Below, piece after piece: positions 19,230-27,551 of a stretch of DNA of 64,000 bases; within the stretch, counting starts at the first letter, position 1; each line of letters begins with the position of its first letter. Source of the DNA: Chitinophagaceae bacterium. Lineage in GTDB: Bacteria > Bacteroidota > Bacteroidia > Chitinophagales > Chitinophagaceae. Location: positions 286,469 to 350,468 of the forward strand of contig JAHBTJ010000004.1 of the NCBI GenBank assembly GCA_019638595.1, written 5' to 3'. The notes below the pieces were generated by a model that was not told the origin of the DNA, made no database searches, and was given only the letters and a program-made list of their open reading frames with translations. Made by a program: the position numbers and the translations under genes.

Positions 19230-19339
19230 GTAAAATAGTTTGTACGTGAATGATAAAGGGTAAAGTGTAGGGTATAAGCTATGAGCTATCGGCTGTCAGG
19301 ACACCTGTAATTGGCTCAATGTACCTAACCCCCAGCCGT

Positions 19340-19711
19340 TCACCTGCCTTGTTTTTTTAATTCCTTCAGTAAAAGCTCCAGGTCTTCAACGCTCAGGTTA
19401 TTTTCCTTAACCATAAAAGAAACCGCGTTGCTGAAGGAGCCTTCAAAATAACTCTTTACAATGTTTTTTATGGTTGATTTTGAATATGCTTCTTTACTGA
19501 TCAGCGGATAGTACCGGTGCATTCTGCCAAATACTTCTATCCCCACAAACTCTTTTTCAACCAGTATCTTTAAAATGGTAGCTACCGTATTCTGGTGCGG
19601 CCTGGGGGCGGGTAAAGCCTCCACCAACTCACGTAAAAAGGCCTTTTCCAGCTTCCATAAGGCCTGCATAATCTGCTCTTCCGCCCTGGTAAGATTTCTT
19701 CCTGAACTCAT
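19340..19711 (-). CDS. BlaI/MecI-family transcriptional repressor
   Basis: A 123-aa winged-helix repressor: LTRAEEQIMQALWKLEKAFL at the start, RPHQNTVATILKILVEKEFV for the recognition helix and wing, and a C-terminal dimerisation helix (VEDLELLLKELKKQ). Length and organisation are normal for the BlaI family. These repressors are released when a partner M56 protease senses cell-wall stress. The partner is the gene downstream (16698-19229). Two inverted repeats upstream of its start are likely autoregulatory operators. Confidence 0.9.
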   Translation of the reverse strand: MSSGRNLTRAEEQIMQALWKLEKAFLRELVEALPAPRPHQNTVATILKILVEKEFVGIEVFGRMHRYYPLISKEAYSKSTIKNIVKSYFEGSFSNAVSFMVKENNLSVEDLELLLKELKKQGR

Positions 19712-19738
19712 ATGAATCGTATTTATTCAACAAATATA

Positions 19739-19784
19739 AACTAATTATTTAGTTATTCAACTATTTTGTTAGGTCTAACAAAAT
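19739..19784. promoter_or_regulatory. Two inverted repeats between blaI and ftsE, probable BlaI operators
   Basis: The first dyad is AACTAA (19739-19744), TTAT, TTAGTT (19749-19754). The second is a perfect 10-bp inverted repeat, ATTTTGTTAG at 19763-19772 and CTAACAAAAT at 19775-19784, separated by GT. They lie 28-73 bp upstream of the blaI start and 90-135 bp upstream of ftsE. The position fits operators bound by the BlaI dimer; the assignment is inference from the dyad symmetry and the neighbouring gene. Confidence 0.55.
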
Positions 19785-19820
19785 TTCCTTTTGCCCAATA
19801 CTAAACTAAACAATGCGTTA

Positions 19821-19847
19821 TTTGAACGGATGTAAACCTTACCTTTG
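19821..19847 (+). promoter_or_regulatory. Putative ftsE promoter (Bacteroidota type)
   Basis: TACCTTTG at 19840-19847 matches the TAnnTTTG -7 consensus exactly. A TTTG lies at 19821-19824, with a 15-nt gap, somewhat short for the -33 element. The expected start would give a leader of about 20 nt before the ftsE ATG at 19874. Confidence 0.45.
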
Positions 19848-19873
19848 AATATTTGAATCATTAGTGTACACCA

Positions 19874-20560
19874 ATGGCTGAAGTTATTCTTGAATTAGAG
19901 CACGCTAATATATACCAGGGCAATTCGCTGATACTGGAAGACGTGAATATTAAGGTAGACAGGGGTGAGTTTGTTTACCTGGTAGGTAAAACTGGCACCG
20001 GCAAATCGAGCCTGTTAAAAACATTGTACGGTGAGCTGAAGTTAAAGGAAGGTGAAGGAACGGTAGTTGGTTACAAGCTCAGGGATATGGACTGGAAAAA
20101 AATCCCTTTTTTAAGACGTAACCTGGGCATTGTGTTCCAGGATTTTCAACTGCTTACCGACAGGAACGTACACGATAATTTAAAGTTTGTTTTACGCGCT
20201 ACGGGCTGGAAGGATGAAAAGCTGATCGAAGATAAAATATCTGACGTGCTGGAAAAAGTGGGCTTAAAAACAAAAGGCTTCAAATTTCCTTTTGAACTAT
20301 CGGGAGGAGAACAGCAACGTGTGGATGTAGCCAGGGCTTTATTGAATTCTCCCAAGCTTATTCTGGCAGACGAGCCTACCGGCAACCTTGATCCTGAAAC
20401 TTCGGATGAGATTATGCAGTTGCTCTTTCATATATGCAAAAATTTCGGCACCACTATAGTTATGGCTACGCACGATTACCGCGTTATCAGTAAATTTCCT
20501 GCCCGAACCATCCGTACAGAACGCGGACAGGTAATTGACAACGCGGCCATCAGCTTATAA
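19874..20560 (+). CDS. ftsE: Cell-division ABC ATPase FtsE
   Basis: A 228-aa ABC ATPase with Walker [18 protein letters not shown]-loop near [16 protein letters not shown], signature [16 protein letters not shown], Walker [14 protein letters not shown] and the H-loop in MATHDYRV. The VFQDFQLL and RNVHDN words are typical of FtsE in Bacteroidota. FtsE pairs with the membrane protein FtsX at the division site and controls peptidoglycan hydrolases. ftsX is not adjacent here, which is usual for this phylum. LolD-like exporters are the alternative, less likely from motif details. Confidence 0.85.
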   Translation: MAEVILELEHANIYQGNSLILEDVNIKVDRGEFVYLVGKTGTGKSSLLKTLYGELKLKEGEGTVVGYKLRDMDWKKIPFLRRNLGIVFQDFQLLTDRNVHDNLKFVLRATGWKDEKLIEDKISDVLEKVGLKTKGFKFPFELSGGEQQRVDVARALLNSPKLILADEPTGNLDPETSDEIMQLLFHICKNFGTTIVMATHDYRVISKFPARTIRTERGQVIDNAAISL

Positions 20561-20691
20561 TACCGGTTAAGTTTTCCGTTAACACTGCTTTCAGCTAACG
20601 CAATCCCCCTGTTTGGGAACTTCCTGTATTACTGCAATCGTTTGCTTTACAAAACCACTGAAAAAAGAAGCGTTTACAGGCGTTTGGCTTC

Positions 20692-20720
20692 TTGTTTAAT
20701 GAAAAATAAAATTACCTTAG
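20692..20720 (+). promoter_or_regulatory. Putative nagB promoter
   Basis: TTG at 20692-20694 and TACCTTAG at 20713-20720 have an 18-nt gap. The -7-like element matches TAnnTTTG at all but one fixed position, and the ATG follows at 20759. Confidence 0.35.
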
Positions 20721-20758
20721 CGTGCACTATAACTAAACTAACTTCAAACAATTACCAA

Positions 20759-22666
20759 ATGAGTATGGTTGATTCTTTTGAAAAAATTACCTGCAATATT
20801 TTTCCTGATTTTAAGGAAGGTTCAAAATTCGCAGCGCTTCAAATAGCTAAACTTATCAAACAAAAACAAGCTGCCGGGCAACCTTGTGTGCTGGGACTTG
20901 CTACCGGTTCCACTCCTAAAACATTGTATGCCGAGCTGATAAGAATGCATAAAGAAGAAGGATTAAGCTTTAAAAACGTAATTGCTTTTAACCTGGATGA
21001 ATATTACCCTATAGATAAAAACGCTTTGCAAAGCTACCACCGCTTTATGCGCGTAAACTTATTCGACAAAATTGATATAGATCCTCAAAATTGCCATATA
21101 CCCAGCGGCGAATGGCCTAAAGACGATGTAAAGCAGCATTGCGCGCAATACGAACAATTGATAGAGGAAGCGGGAGGAATTGACCTGCAGGTATTGGGCA
21201 TAGGTATAAACGGGCATATAGGCTTTAACGAGCCCGGCTCAAGCGTATATTCAAAAACCAGGCTGGTTACTTTAGAAAATTCAACCCGCCTTGCAAATTC
21301 TTACGAGTTCGTAAATATATCGCAGGTGCCGCGCCTTGCCATTACTGCCGGTATCAGCACTATTATGAAGGCGAAGAAAATTATCCTGCTTGCCTGGGGG
21401 CAGGCCAAGGCACCGATAGTAAAAGCCTCGGTGGAAGATAATGTTACGGAATCTGTTCCTGCTTCGCTGCTCCAGAATCACGACAACTGCATATTTGTGC
21501 TGGACGAGCTTGCTTCGTCTGAGCTTACCCGTAACAAATCGCCCTGGCTTACAGGAGATTGCGAGTGGACACCTAAAATCATCCGTCGCGCCGTGATCAA
21601 TACGGCATTAAAGTTGAACAAGCCGGTATTAAGCTTAACCAATACCGATTATACCGATAACGGATTGGGAGATCTTCTGGTGGAAAAAGGAGACGCATAC
21701 GAAATCAACCTGCAGGTATATTATATGCTGCGCGACAGCATTACCGGCTGGCCGGGCGGGAAACCTAATTCCGATCTGCCAACACATCCTGAGCGCTCTA
21801 CCCCGTTCCCTAAAAAAGTAATTATATTTTCGCCCCACCCTGATGATGATATTATATCAATGGGCGGAACTTTTCAACGCCTGGTTGACCAGGGGCACGA
21901 AGTGCATGTTGCCTACCAAACCTCGGGCAATATTGCCGTTACAGACGAATTTGTAACCCGCTTCCTGGACTTTGCCGTAGGGTTTGAAGATATGTTTGGC
22001 GTAGATGATTCCATCTCGAAAAAAATATCCAAAGAGGCGCGTGAATACTTTGCTCAGAAAAAATCGCGGCAATCGGATACTGCCGAAATAAGGAGCATTA
22101 AAGGTTTGATACGGAGATGTGAAGCGAAAGCCACCTGCCGGTATGTAGGCTTAACCGATGACAGGGCGCATTTCCAGAACCTTCCCTTTTATGAAACCGG
22201 TACTATTGAAAAAAAGCCGATGGGAGAAGAAGATGTGCAACTGACCATGAAACTGCTGAGGGAAATAAAGCCCCAGCAGGTATACTGCGCGGGAGACCTT
22301 GCGGATCCGCACGGAACCCATAAGGTTTGTCTTGAAATTGTTTTTGAATCATTAAAACGCATAAAAGCCGAAGGCGATGAGTGGGTAAAAGACTGCTGGG
22401 TATGGTTATATAAAGGCGCCTGGCAGGAATGGGATATTACGGAAATTGAAATGGCGATACCCATGAGTCCGGAGCAGATGTTGAAAAAACGTTTTGGCAT
22501 ATTTATTCACCAGTCGCAAAAAGATTCCGTTCCTTTCCAGGGTACCGATTCGCGTGAGTTCTGGCAGCGCGCCGAAGAAAGAAATGCCAATACTGCCGAT
22601 TTGTACGCAAAGCTGGGCTTAACAAAATATGCCGCTATGGAAGCTTTTGTAAGGTGGCACTACTAA
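20759..22666 (+). CDS. nagB: Glucosamine-6-phosphate deaminase NagB with C-terminal PIG-L deacetylase domain
   Basis: A 635-aa two-domain enzyme. Start chosen at 20759 (MSMVDSFEKI), since the frame upstream is not protein-like. The N-terminal half is NagB: GLATGSTPKTLYAEL, NLDEYYPI with the catalytic aspartate, and GIGINGHIGFNEPGSS; it converts glucosamine-6-phosphate to fructose-6-phosphate and ammonia. The C-terminal part, from about residue 355, is a PIG-L/LmbE-type deacetylase: IIFSPHPDDDIISMGG with the metal-binding His-Pro-Asp-Asp, and DPHGTHKVC. This fusion is well known in Bacteroidota NagB proteins; the second domain may deacetylate N-acetylhexosamine compounds. The gene is monocistronic as far as visible and is followed by tRNA-Arg. 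Confidence 0.93.
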   Translation: MSMVDSFEKITCNIFPDFKEGSKFAALQIAKLIKQKQAAGQPCVLGLATGSTPKTLYAELIRMHKEEGLSFKNVIAFNLDEYYPIDKNALQSYHRFMRVNLFDKIDIDPQNCHIPSGEWPKDDVKQHCAQYEQLIEEAGGIDLQVLGIGINGHIGFNEPGSSVYSKTRLVTLENSTRLANSYEFVNISQVPRLAITAGISTIMKAKKIILLAWGQAKAPIVKASVEDNVTESVPASLLQNHDNCIFVLDELASSELTRNKSPWLTGDCEWTPKIIRRAVINTALKLNKPVLSLTNTDYTDNGLGDLLVEKGDAYEINLQVYYMLRDSITGWPGGKPNSDLPTHPERSTPFPKKVIIFSPHPDDDIISMGGTFQRLVDQGHEVHVAYQTSGNIAVTDEFVTRFLDFAVGFEDMFGVDDSISKKISKEAREYFAQKKSRQSDTAEIRSIKGLIRRCEAKATCRYVGLTDDRAHFQNLPFYETGTIEKKPMGEEDVQLTMKLLREIKPQQVYCAGDLADPHGTHKVCLEIVFESLKRIKAEGDEWVKDCWVWLYKGAWQEWDITEIEMAIPMSPEQMLKKRFGIFIHQSQKDSVPFQGTDSREFWQRAEERNANTADLYAKLGLTKYAAMEAFVRWHY

Positions 22667-22725
22667 GGAGAGAGGAAATTTAAAAATGTGGGAATCCGTT
22701 AACCGGTGTGAGCATGAGATATTCT

Positions 22726-22757
22726 TTTGGCATTTTTAGGTTGCCACCTTATCTTTG
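22726..22757 (+). promoter_or_regulatory. Promoter of tRNA-Arg
   Basis: TTTG at 22726-22729 and TATCTTTG at 22750-22757, with a 20-nt gap, are a perfect match to the Bacteroidota -33/-7 consensus. The tRNA begins 23 nt after the -7 element. Confidence 0.75.
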
Positions 22758-22780
22758 CCGCCCTAACTAAATAAGTTTGC

Positions 22781-22854
22781 GGCCCCGTAGCTCAATTGAA
22801 TAGAGCATCTGACTACGGATCAGAAGGTTTCAGGTTTGAATCCTGACGGGGTCA
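22781..22854 (+). tRNA. tRNA-Arg (anticodon ACG)
   Basis: A 74-nt cloverleaf. The acceptor stem GGCCCCG pairs with CGGGGTC with one G-T wobble and the discriminator base is A. The D-arm has GCTC/GAGC. The anticodon stem TCTGA/TCAGA encloses loop CTACGGA with anticodon ACG at 22815-22817. A five-base variable region and the T-arm TCAGG/CCTGA with loop TTTGAAT complete it. CCA is not encoded. Its 3' two-fifths is duplicated at 25112, marking an integration site. Confidence 0.95.
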
Positions 22855-22857
22855 CAG
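22813..22857 (+). repeat. Left copy of 45-bp direct repeat (tRNA 3' end, att-like)
   Basis: Covers the tRNA from the anticodon loop to the discriminator base plus three bases. It is matched by 25112-25156 with a single mismatch (G at 22850, A at 25149). Copies are 2299 bp apart. Duplication of a tRNA 3' end flanking foreign-looking genes is the standard trace of tyrosine-integrase insertion. Confidence 0.85.
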
Positions 22858-22860
22858 GAA

Positions 22861-22893
22861 AAAGGTCTTTCATCTGAAAGACCTTTACTTTTT
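22861..22893 (+). terminator. Terminator after tRNA-Arg
   Basis: Arms AAAGGTCTTTC (22861-22871) and GAAAGACCTTT (22876-22886) form a perfect 11-bp stem with a four-base loop, followed by ACTTTTT. It begins six bases after the tRNA end, inside the island. Confidence 0.8.
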
Positions 22894-23391
<498 letters not shown>

Positions 23392-24897
23392 CTACCTGAG
23401 GATATCTAACTCATAAACGATTCTATAGGCTTGCTGCATCCGCTGAATTTCTTCGTCAGTGAGCTTAGCAAACTGTTCTCTTCTTCTTTTGGGAAATATT
23501 CCGTTGTTCTGATGCAGGAAAATGAGCATTAAATTGATGTCTTTGTCGGGCATATCTACAATCCGTTGCAATTCTTTTTTTGCTTCGTCATATCGCTGGA
23601 GAAAGACCAATTCATCAGGCATGTCTTCTTCGAGTGTGGCATAAATGGTCTGGATCAGGTAAATACAATGTTCCGTGAGATCGGGATACCTGAAATATCC
23701 TTCCACTTCTTCTTCGTTGATAATTGTGACTTCACCATTATCTTTTTTATCATACCTGATTCTCTGCATCAGTGGCTTTGAATATTTTTCAAGTATGTCA
23801 TTATAGTCCCTGATATTATTGAGCATGTGAGCAGAAACCGGTATGATCAGTCCGGGAGGAACAATGTCGTCATGTACCAAAATATCATGAATCAGGAAGC
23901 GGTGTAATCTTCCGTTACCATCTTCAAAAGGATGTATGAAAGCAAAGCCAAAAGCGATCAGCGCCGCTCTTACCTGGGGATATATTCCATTCGTCTTACC
24001 GGCAGTTGCTTTTAATCCATTCATTAATGATAATAGTATTGCCGGCGGCGGGCAGATGTAATGAATAAGCTCCTGATAATTGGGGAGGGATTCACCTACA
24101 AAATTTTGAAAATCCCTGAAATCGGCAGCCGCAAACCGGGGATCAACGATTGCATTCTGCAATTGTATGAGCCGTTGCTTTTCCAGCATTTTTTCCGTTG
24201 CTTCCGATCCGGCTCTTACAAGTAAGGCTATAAATTTTTCCATCCGGTCAGGTGATGGTTTTTCCTTTTCTATTTCATAGGAAGAACGTGTTTCTTTGTT
24301 GTAGAGGTAATTGATGGCTCTGTTAAAAATATCTTTTGGATAGCTTTCTTTTAATTGTTCTATTTTCTGATGAATGTCTGTTTCCAGCAATGAAGCAAGC
24401 ACCTTTGTTTTTCTTACGACAGGGCAAAATTCCTCATTGCCCAACAGGTTGTTATTGATTTTCCATTTTGTATTCTTAACCACAATCCCTGTTATATACT
24501 CGTCTTCTTCAAGCAGGTTGAAATAATTAGCTGCTATTGGCCGGGCCAGTTCTATTTTTTTTTTAGTCAGAAACTCATAGAAAAACCCTATTCTTCTCGC
24601 ATACTTTGAAAAAGGCGTTGCCTGGATAAACTCCTGTATTTCTTCTGCCGGTATTTTCTCAAATACTGCTTTCAGGAAATCAAGGTTTATATCATCATAC
24701 TTAAAAGCAAACTCCAGGTGCGATAAAGGGGTTTCCCTGGAAGGAGCATACTTTGGCCCATAAACCTGTTCTACATTTCCTTTTGACGTTAGCTCTATGG
24801 ACTCATTATTTCCTATGTAGGAGTTGTGGGTCAGAGAATGTCCTGATAACTTATAATGATCTTTGAGCCATTGAAAACCAGCTGCTCTTATCGCCAT
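23392..24897 (-). CDS. Fic family protein (501 aa), probable AMP-transferase
   Basis: The Fic domain holds HPFEDGNGRLHR at about residues 320-331, matching HPFx(D/E)GNGRxxR with catalytic histidine and ATP-binding loop intact. Fic enzymes usually transfer AMP to Ser, Thr or Tyr of target proteins. Around residue 203 TRSSYEIE fits the (S/T)xxxE-type autoinhibitory helix placed before the Fic core, so the enzyme is probably self-inhibited. The N-terminal 180 residues are not recognised; the C-terminus (LTDEEIQRMQQAYRIV) looks like a helical DNA-binding-type tail. No separate antitoxin gene overlaps it. Five direct repeats lie directly upstream of the start. It is the only intact gene of the tRNA island. 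Confidence 0.88.
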   Translation of the reverse strand: MAIRAAGFQWLKDHYKLSGHSLTHNSYIGNNESIELTSKGNVEQVYGPKYAPSRETPLSHLEFAFKYDDINLDFLKAVFEKIPAEEIQEFIQATPFSKYARRIGFFYEFLTKKKIELARPIAANYFNLLEEDEYITGIVVKNTKWKINNNLLGNEEFCPVVRKTKVLASLLETDIHQKIEQLKESYPKDIFNRAINYLYNKETRSSYEIEKEKPSPDRMEKFIALLVRAGSEATEKMLEKQRLIQLQNAIVDPRFAAADFRDFQNFVGESLPNYQELIHYICPPPAILLSLMNGLKATAGKTNGIYPQVRAALIAFGFAFIHPFEDGNGRLHRFLIHDILVHDDIVPPGLIIPVSAHMLNNIRDYNDILEKYSKPLMQRIRYDKKDNGEVTIINEEEVEGYFRYPDLTEHCIYLIQTIYATLEEDMPDELVFLQRYDEAKKELQRIVDMPDKDINLMLIFLHQNNGIFPKRRREQFAKLTDEEIQRMQQAYRIVYELDILR

Positions 24898-24908
24898 ATC
24901 TTCTGTTT

Positions 24909-25015
24909 TACTGTAAAATAGTTATTTTATACTGTAAAATATATAATTTCATTCATTTTTACTGTAAAATGCATATTTTGATAATACTGTAAAACATATT
25001 TGAGCTACTGTAAAA
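24909..25015. repeat. Five direct repeats of TACTGTAAAA upstream of fic
   Basis: Exact copies start at 24909, 24930, 24960, 24984 and 25006 (spacings 21, 30, 24, 22 bp); three are followed by T and two by C. On the coding strand of fic the unit reads TTTTACAGTA and lies 12 to 118 bp before the start codon, covering the whole promoter region. Regularly spaced direct repeats close to two helical turns apart look like a binding array for a regulator on one DNA face, possibly the Fic protein itself. An iteron role is less likely in a chromosome. Confidence 0.75.
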
Positions 25016-25111
25016 CAGATTAATTGGCCCAATATTTTGGTAAAAGGATTTCAAAGAATTAATCAATCAAATTGATTAAGATAGATTCAGCTAAATTAAG
25101 ATTTTGAAGCC

Positions 25112-25156
25112 CTACGGATCAGAAGGTTTCAGGTTTGAATCCTGACGGAGTCACAG
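25112..25156 (+). repeat. Right copy of the 45-bp tRNA-Arg repeat (att-like)
   Basis: Identical to 22813-22857 except at 25149. The 5' part of the tRNA is absent, so this copy cannot give a tRNA. Confidence 0.85.
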
Positions 25157-25161
25157 AAAAA

Positions 25162-25190
25162 GTCTCAACATAAGTTGAGGCTTTTTTCTT
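25162..25190 (+). terminator. Terminator after the right repeat
   Basis: Stem GTCTCAAC (25162-25169) with GTTGAGGC (25174-25181), loop ATAA, followed by six T. It sits at the same distance from the repeat as the other hairpin from the tRNA, so it is probably the original terminator of tRNA-Arg before insertion. Confidence 0.7.
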
Positions 25191-25345
25191 GCAAATCATT
25201 GAAGTGTAATGTGAATTGGGTGTTTTACCTATTCATTATCAATGATTTAAAGGCCTTTAATTTAAGAATGTTATCAATCCTTTATTTTGAACCTTTGTTT
25301 ATCTGCTATCCTAATAAACATAGTTGTTGATGAAAACGGTCGGTA

Positions 25346-26974
25346 TTATTCACGTAACAATTGCATTGTATATGCCCTGCCATTAATAACAGCCTGCAGG
25401 ATATATACACCCGCTGCAAATGGCGGAATATCATCCAGCAGGATCGTTGCATTTCCGGAATGCTGAAGCTTACGATGATAAACAAGCCTGCCATCCCGTG
25501 TATATAAAGAAACGCTTTCGGCTTTGTCTGACCTGCTTACATGCTGTATGGTCAATGAAAGCCGGTACCGGAACGGATTAGGGAATGCTTTTATTACAGG
25601 AGCTTTTGACCGGATATTGATTTTCTCAACGTTAGAATAGCTGTAGTTTCCGTCGGCATCTATCTGCCTTAAACGATAATAAAGCACGGGAGATTGCAAT
25701 TGCGTTGCATTCCTGTCTGTGAATGTATAATTCTGCGTTTGAACACTGTTGCCGGCAGCCACTACCGTTCCTGCATCTACAAAGTTGACGCCGTCTGTTG
25801 AACGTTCAATTACAAAATATTTTGTATTCTCTTCCGCCACAGTTCCCCATTGCAGCAATACATCTTCACCGGATTGTTTGGCATCGATATATAACCAGGT
25901 CAAAGGCAATGCCGTTCCATCGAGGTTCAGTGTTACGGCAAACTCACAGCCATTGATTTTTTCCGGTTCAGTGTTTCCCGTATGATCGGTTGCCAATGTA
26001 TAAAAGCAATAGGAGTTGCCGGGGATGCCGGGGTATACAATGGAATGATCCGCAATCTTATCCTGGAACAATTCATAGGGCTGATTGTTTTCTGATACAT
26101 ACAGCGCGTATTCTTTTACGCCGCTGCCGCCTGCATCGTCTATACCCGACCAGTTAAGCGTAATGTCCCCGTTTTTGGCTGAAGCGGATTCTATGTTGCT
26201 AACCGGCGCCACCGCGTCAATCGTATTTTGCCAGGTATTGGTTTCAATGGGTTCGTTGATATCGAAAACGATACTGGCTTTCGCCGAAACCGTATCGCCT
26301 GTTTTGGCTATCGTGCTGTCCGGTACTACATAGAAGCTTACAAACCCCTCACCTGCGCCATAGGCGGCGCTGTCCGCTTTGGCAGTCGTATCATTGATCG
26401 CCAGGAAGCCTTTCATGGCTTCTGCCGGGGCAAGTCCTGTTGCGGGATCAATGGAACGGAATATCCAGAATATTTCATTGTTTATAATGTCAATACCCGA
26501 TGTAAGGTCAACAAATAAACCCAATGAATCCCGCAGATCAAGCCGCCCGGTATAATAAGTGCTATTCTCCGGCACATCAAACCGGTAAGTACCGAAACCA
26601 AAATTGCTAAGACGGAGTGAATTGATATTGATCTTGGGATCAACGGGTAAATGCACCGTTACATTTTGTGCAGGAGCTGTCGCAAAGTTGGCGCTGTTCT
26701 CAAAACGTACCGTAAACCCCATCTTGTTTTTAACGGATACAAATTGTTTGTCGGCGTAGCCTTTTGGACCCACAATATCATTGGGGTCTATGGAGCGTAC
26801 GACACGGATGAGTATATCAATATAATTAGCAACTTTTTTTGCAAGGCTGTCTAGACCACCTGAACCGAATAAGCCATCCTGACTCCCACCTTCAGGGCAG
26901 TTAGAAGAGTTTTGTGCCATGGTTGAATTCATAACAAAAGAAAGAAGTAATATTTTAATCAGTCTCAATTGCAT
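25346..26974 (-). CDS. Secreted T9SS-sorted surface protein (542 aa)
   Basis: Signal peptide at residues 1-20 (KILLLSFVMNSTMAQ). Then a module beginning SIDPNDIVGPKGYADKQF and ending VFDINEPIETNTW (about residues 60-250) that I know from the C-terminal part of very large Bacteroidota surface proteins. A fibronectin-III-like repeat (VSNIESASAKNGDITLNW), a second beta-sandwich, and the type A T9SS sorting domain at the end (FPNPFRYRLSLTI, YILQAVINGRAYTMQLLRE) follow. It is exported and either anchored to the surface or released. It is last in the minus-strand toxin locus, 121 bp after the probable immunity gene. A short start plus a usually C-terminal module suggest it was once the end of a longer protein. 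Confidence 0.8.
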   Translation of the reverse strand: MQLRLIKILLLSFVMNSTMAQNSSNCPEGGSQDGLFGSGGLDSLAKKVANYIDILIRVVRSIDPNDIVGPKGYADKQFVSVKNKMGFTVRFENSANFATAPAQNVTVHLPVDPKININSLRLSNFGFGTYRFDVPENSTYYTGRLDLRDSLGLFVDLTSGIDIINNEIFWIFRSIDPATGLAPAEAMKGFLAINDTTAKADSAAYGAGEGFVSFYVVPDSTIAKTGDTVSAKASIVFDINEPIETNTWQNTIDAVAPVSNIESASAKNGDITLNWSGIDDAGGSGVKEYALYVSENNQPYELFQDKIADHSIVYPGIPGNSYCFYTLATDHTGNTEPEKINGCEFAVTLNLDGTALPLTWLYIDAKQSGEDVLLQWGTVAEENTKYFVIERSTDGVNFVDAGTVVAAGNSVQTQNYTFTDRNATQLQSPVLYYRLRQIDADGNYSYSNVEKINIRSKAPVIKAFPNPFRYRLSLTIQHVSRSDKAESVSLYTRDGRLVYHRKLQHSGNATILLDDIPPFAAGVYILQAVINGRAYTMQLLRE

Positions 26975-27095
26975 GATTTATGATTTTGATTTTGGAATCA
27001 AAATGTTTATTATTTTTTTTATTTGGTAACATATGTAGGTTTTGCAAGAATTGGCTCAATTCCATCCGATTTGAATATTTTTTTTAATTGATTAA

Positions 27096-27551
27096 TTATA
27101 CCCAATTTTCTAAGCTCCAATCATTAATTAAACTTTCAATTAGCTGAGTATCATTCCAAATTCCCCACGGAGACAGCTTCTTTTGCTCTGGCGTCAATGT
27201 TTTAACTAATTGCCTTTGCCAAGTTTCGGTGTCTACCAAATGCCATCCTAGAAACTTTCCACCAACATTATATTCCGTCCTCATTAACTTAGGCTTATTA
27301 AATTTTGAAATAGGAAAATAACTTACATGCTCAACAAGCTTTTTTTTGTCGGCTGCTGAAAGCGGAAATGAAATGATATACCTTTCTTCTAAAGTAACCA
27401 ACTTGTCAAAATTGTCCGGCCTTTTAACATACAATCCCTGTAAAACTCTTATTAATTCTCCCGTCTCACTACTTTTATGAATGAAGTGTAAATAGGCGTT
27501 TCCTTTGGGAGTGATAATCTCAAATATGTCCCCGAGTTTAATTTTTGACAT
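27096..27551 (-). CDS. Probable immunity protein for the RHS-GIY-YIG toxin (151 aa)
   Basis: A 151-aa cytoplasmic protein without signal peptide or membrane segment. Its ATG directly abuts the stop codon of the RHS gene (TAA followed at once by ATG), the organisation of toxin and cognate immunity in polymorphic toxin loci. The sequence begins with a small beta-barrel-like part (KLGDIFEIITPKGNAYLHFI) similar in style to barrel-type immunity proteins, and has a tryptophan-rich C-terminus. I do not recognise the exact family. The base composition is as AT-rich as the toxin tip. Function is inferred from position. Confidence 0.65.
   Translation of the reverse strand: MSKIKLGDIFEIITPKGNAYLHFIHKSSETGELIRVLQGLYVKRPDNFDKLVTLEERYIISFPLSAADKKKLVEHVSYFPISKFNKPKLMRTEYNVGGKFLGWHLVDTETWQRQLVKTLTPEQKKLSPWGIWNDTQLIESLINDWSLENWV

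Noticed and set aside
24909-25015. CRISPR array
   Set aside because: The repeats are only ten bases, spacers vary from 11 to 20 bp, and no cas gene is present.
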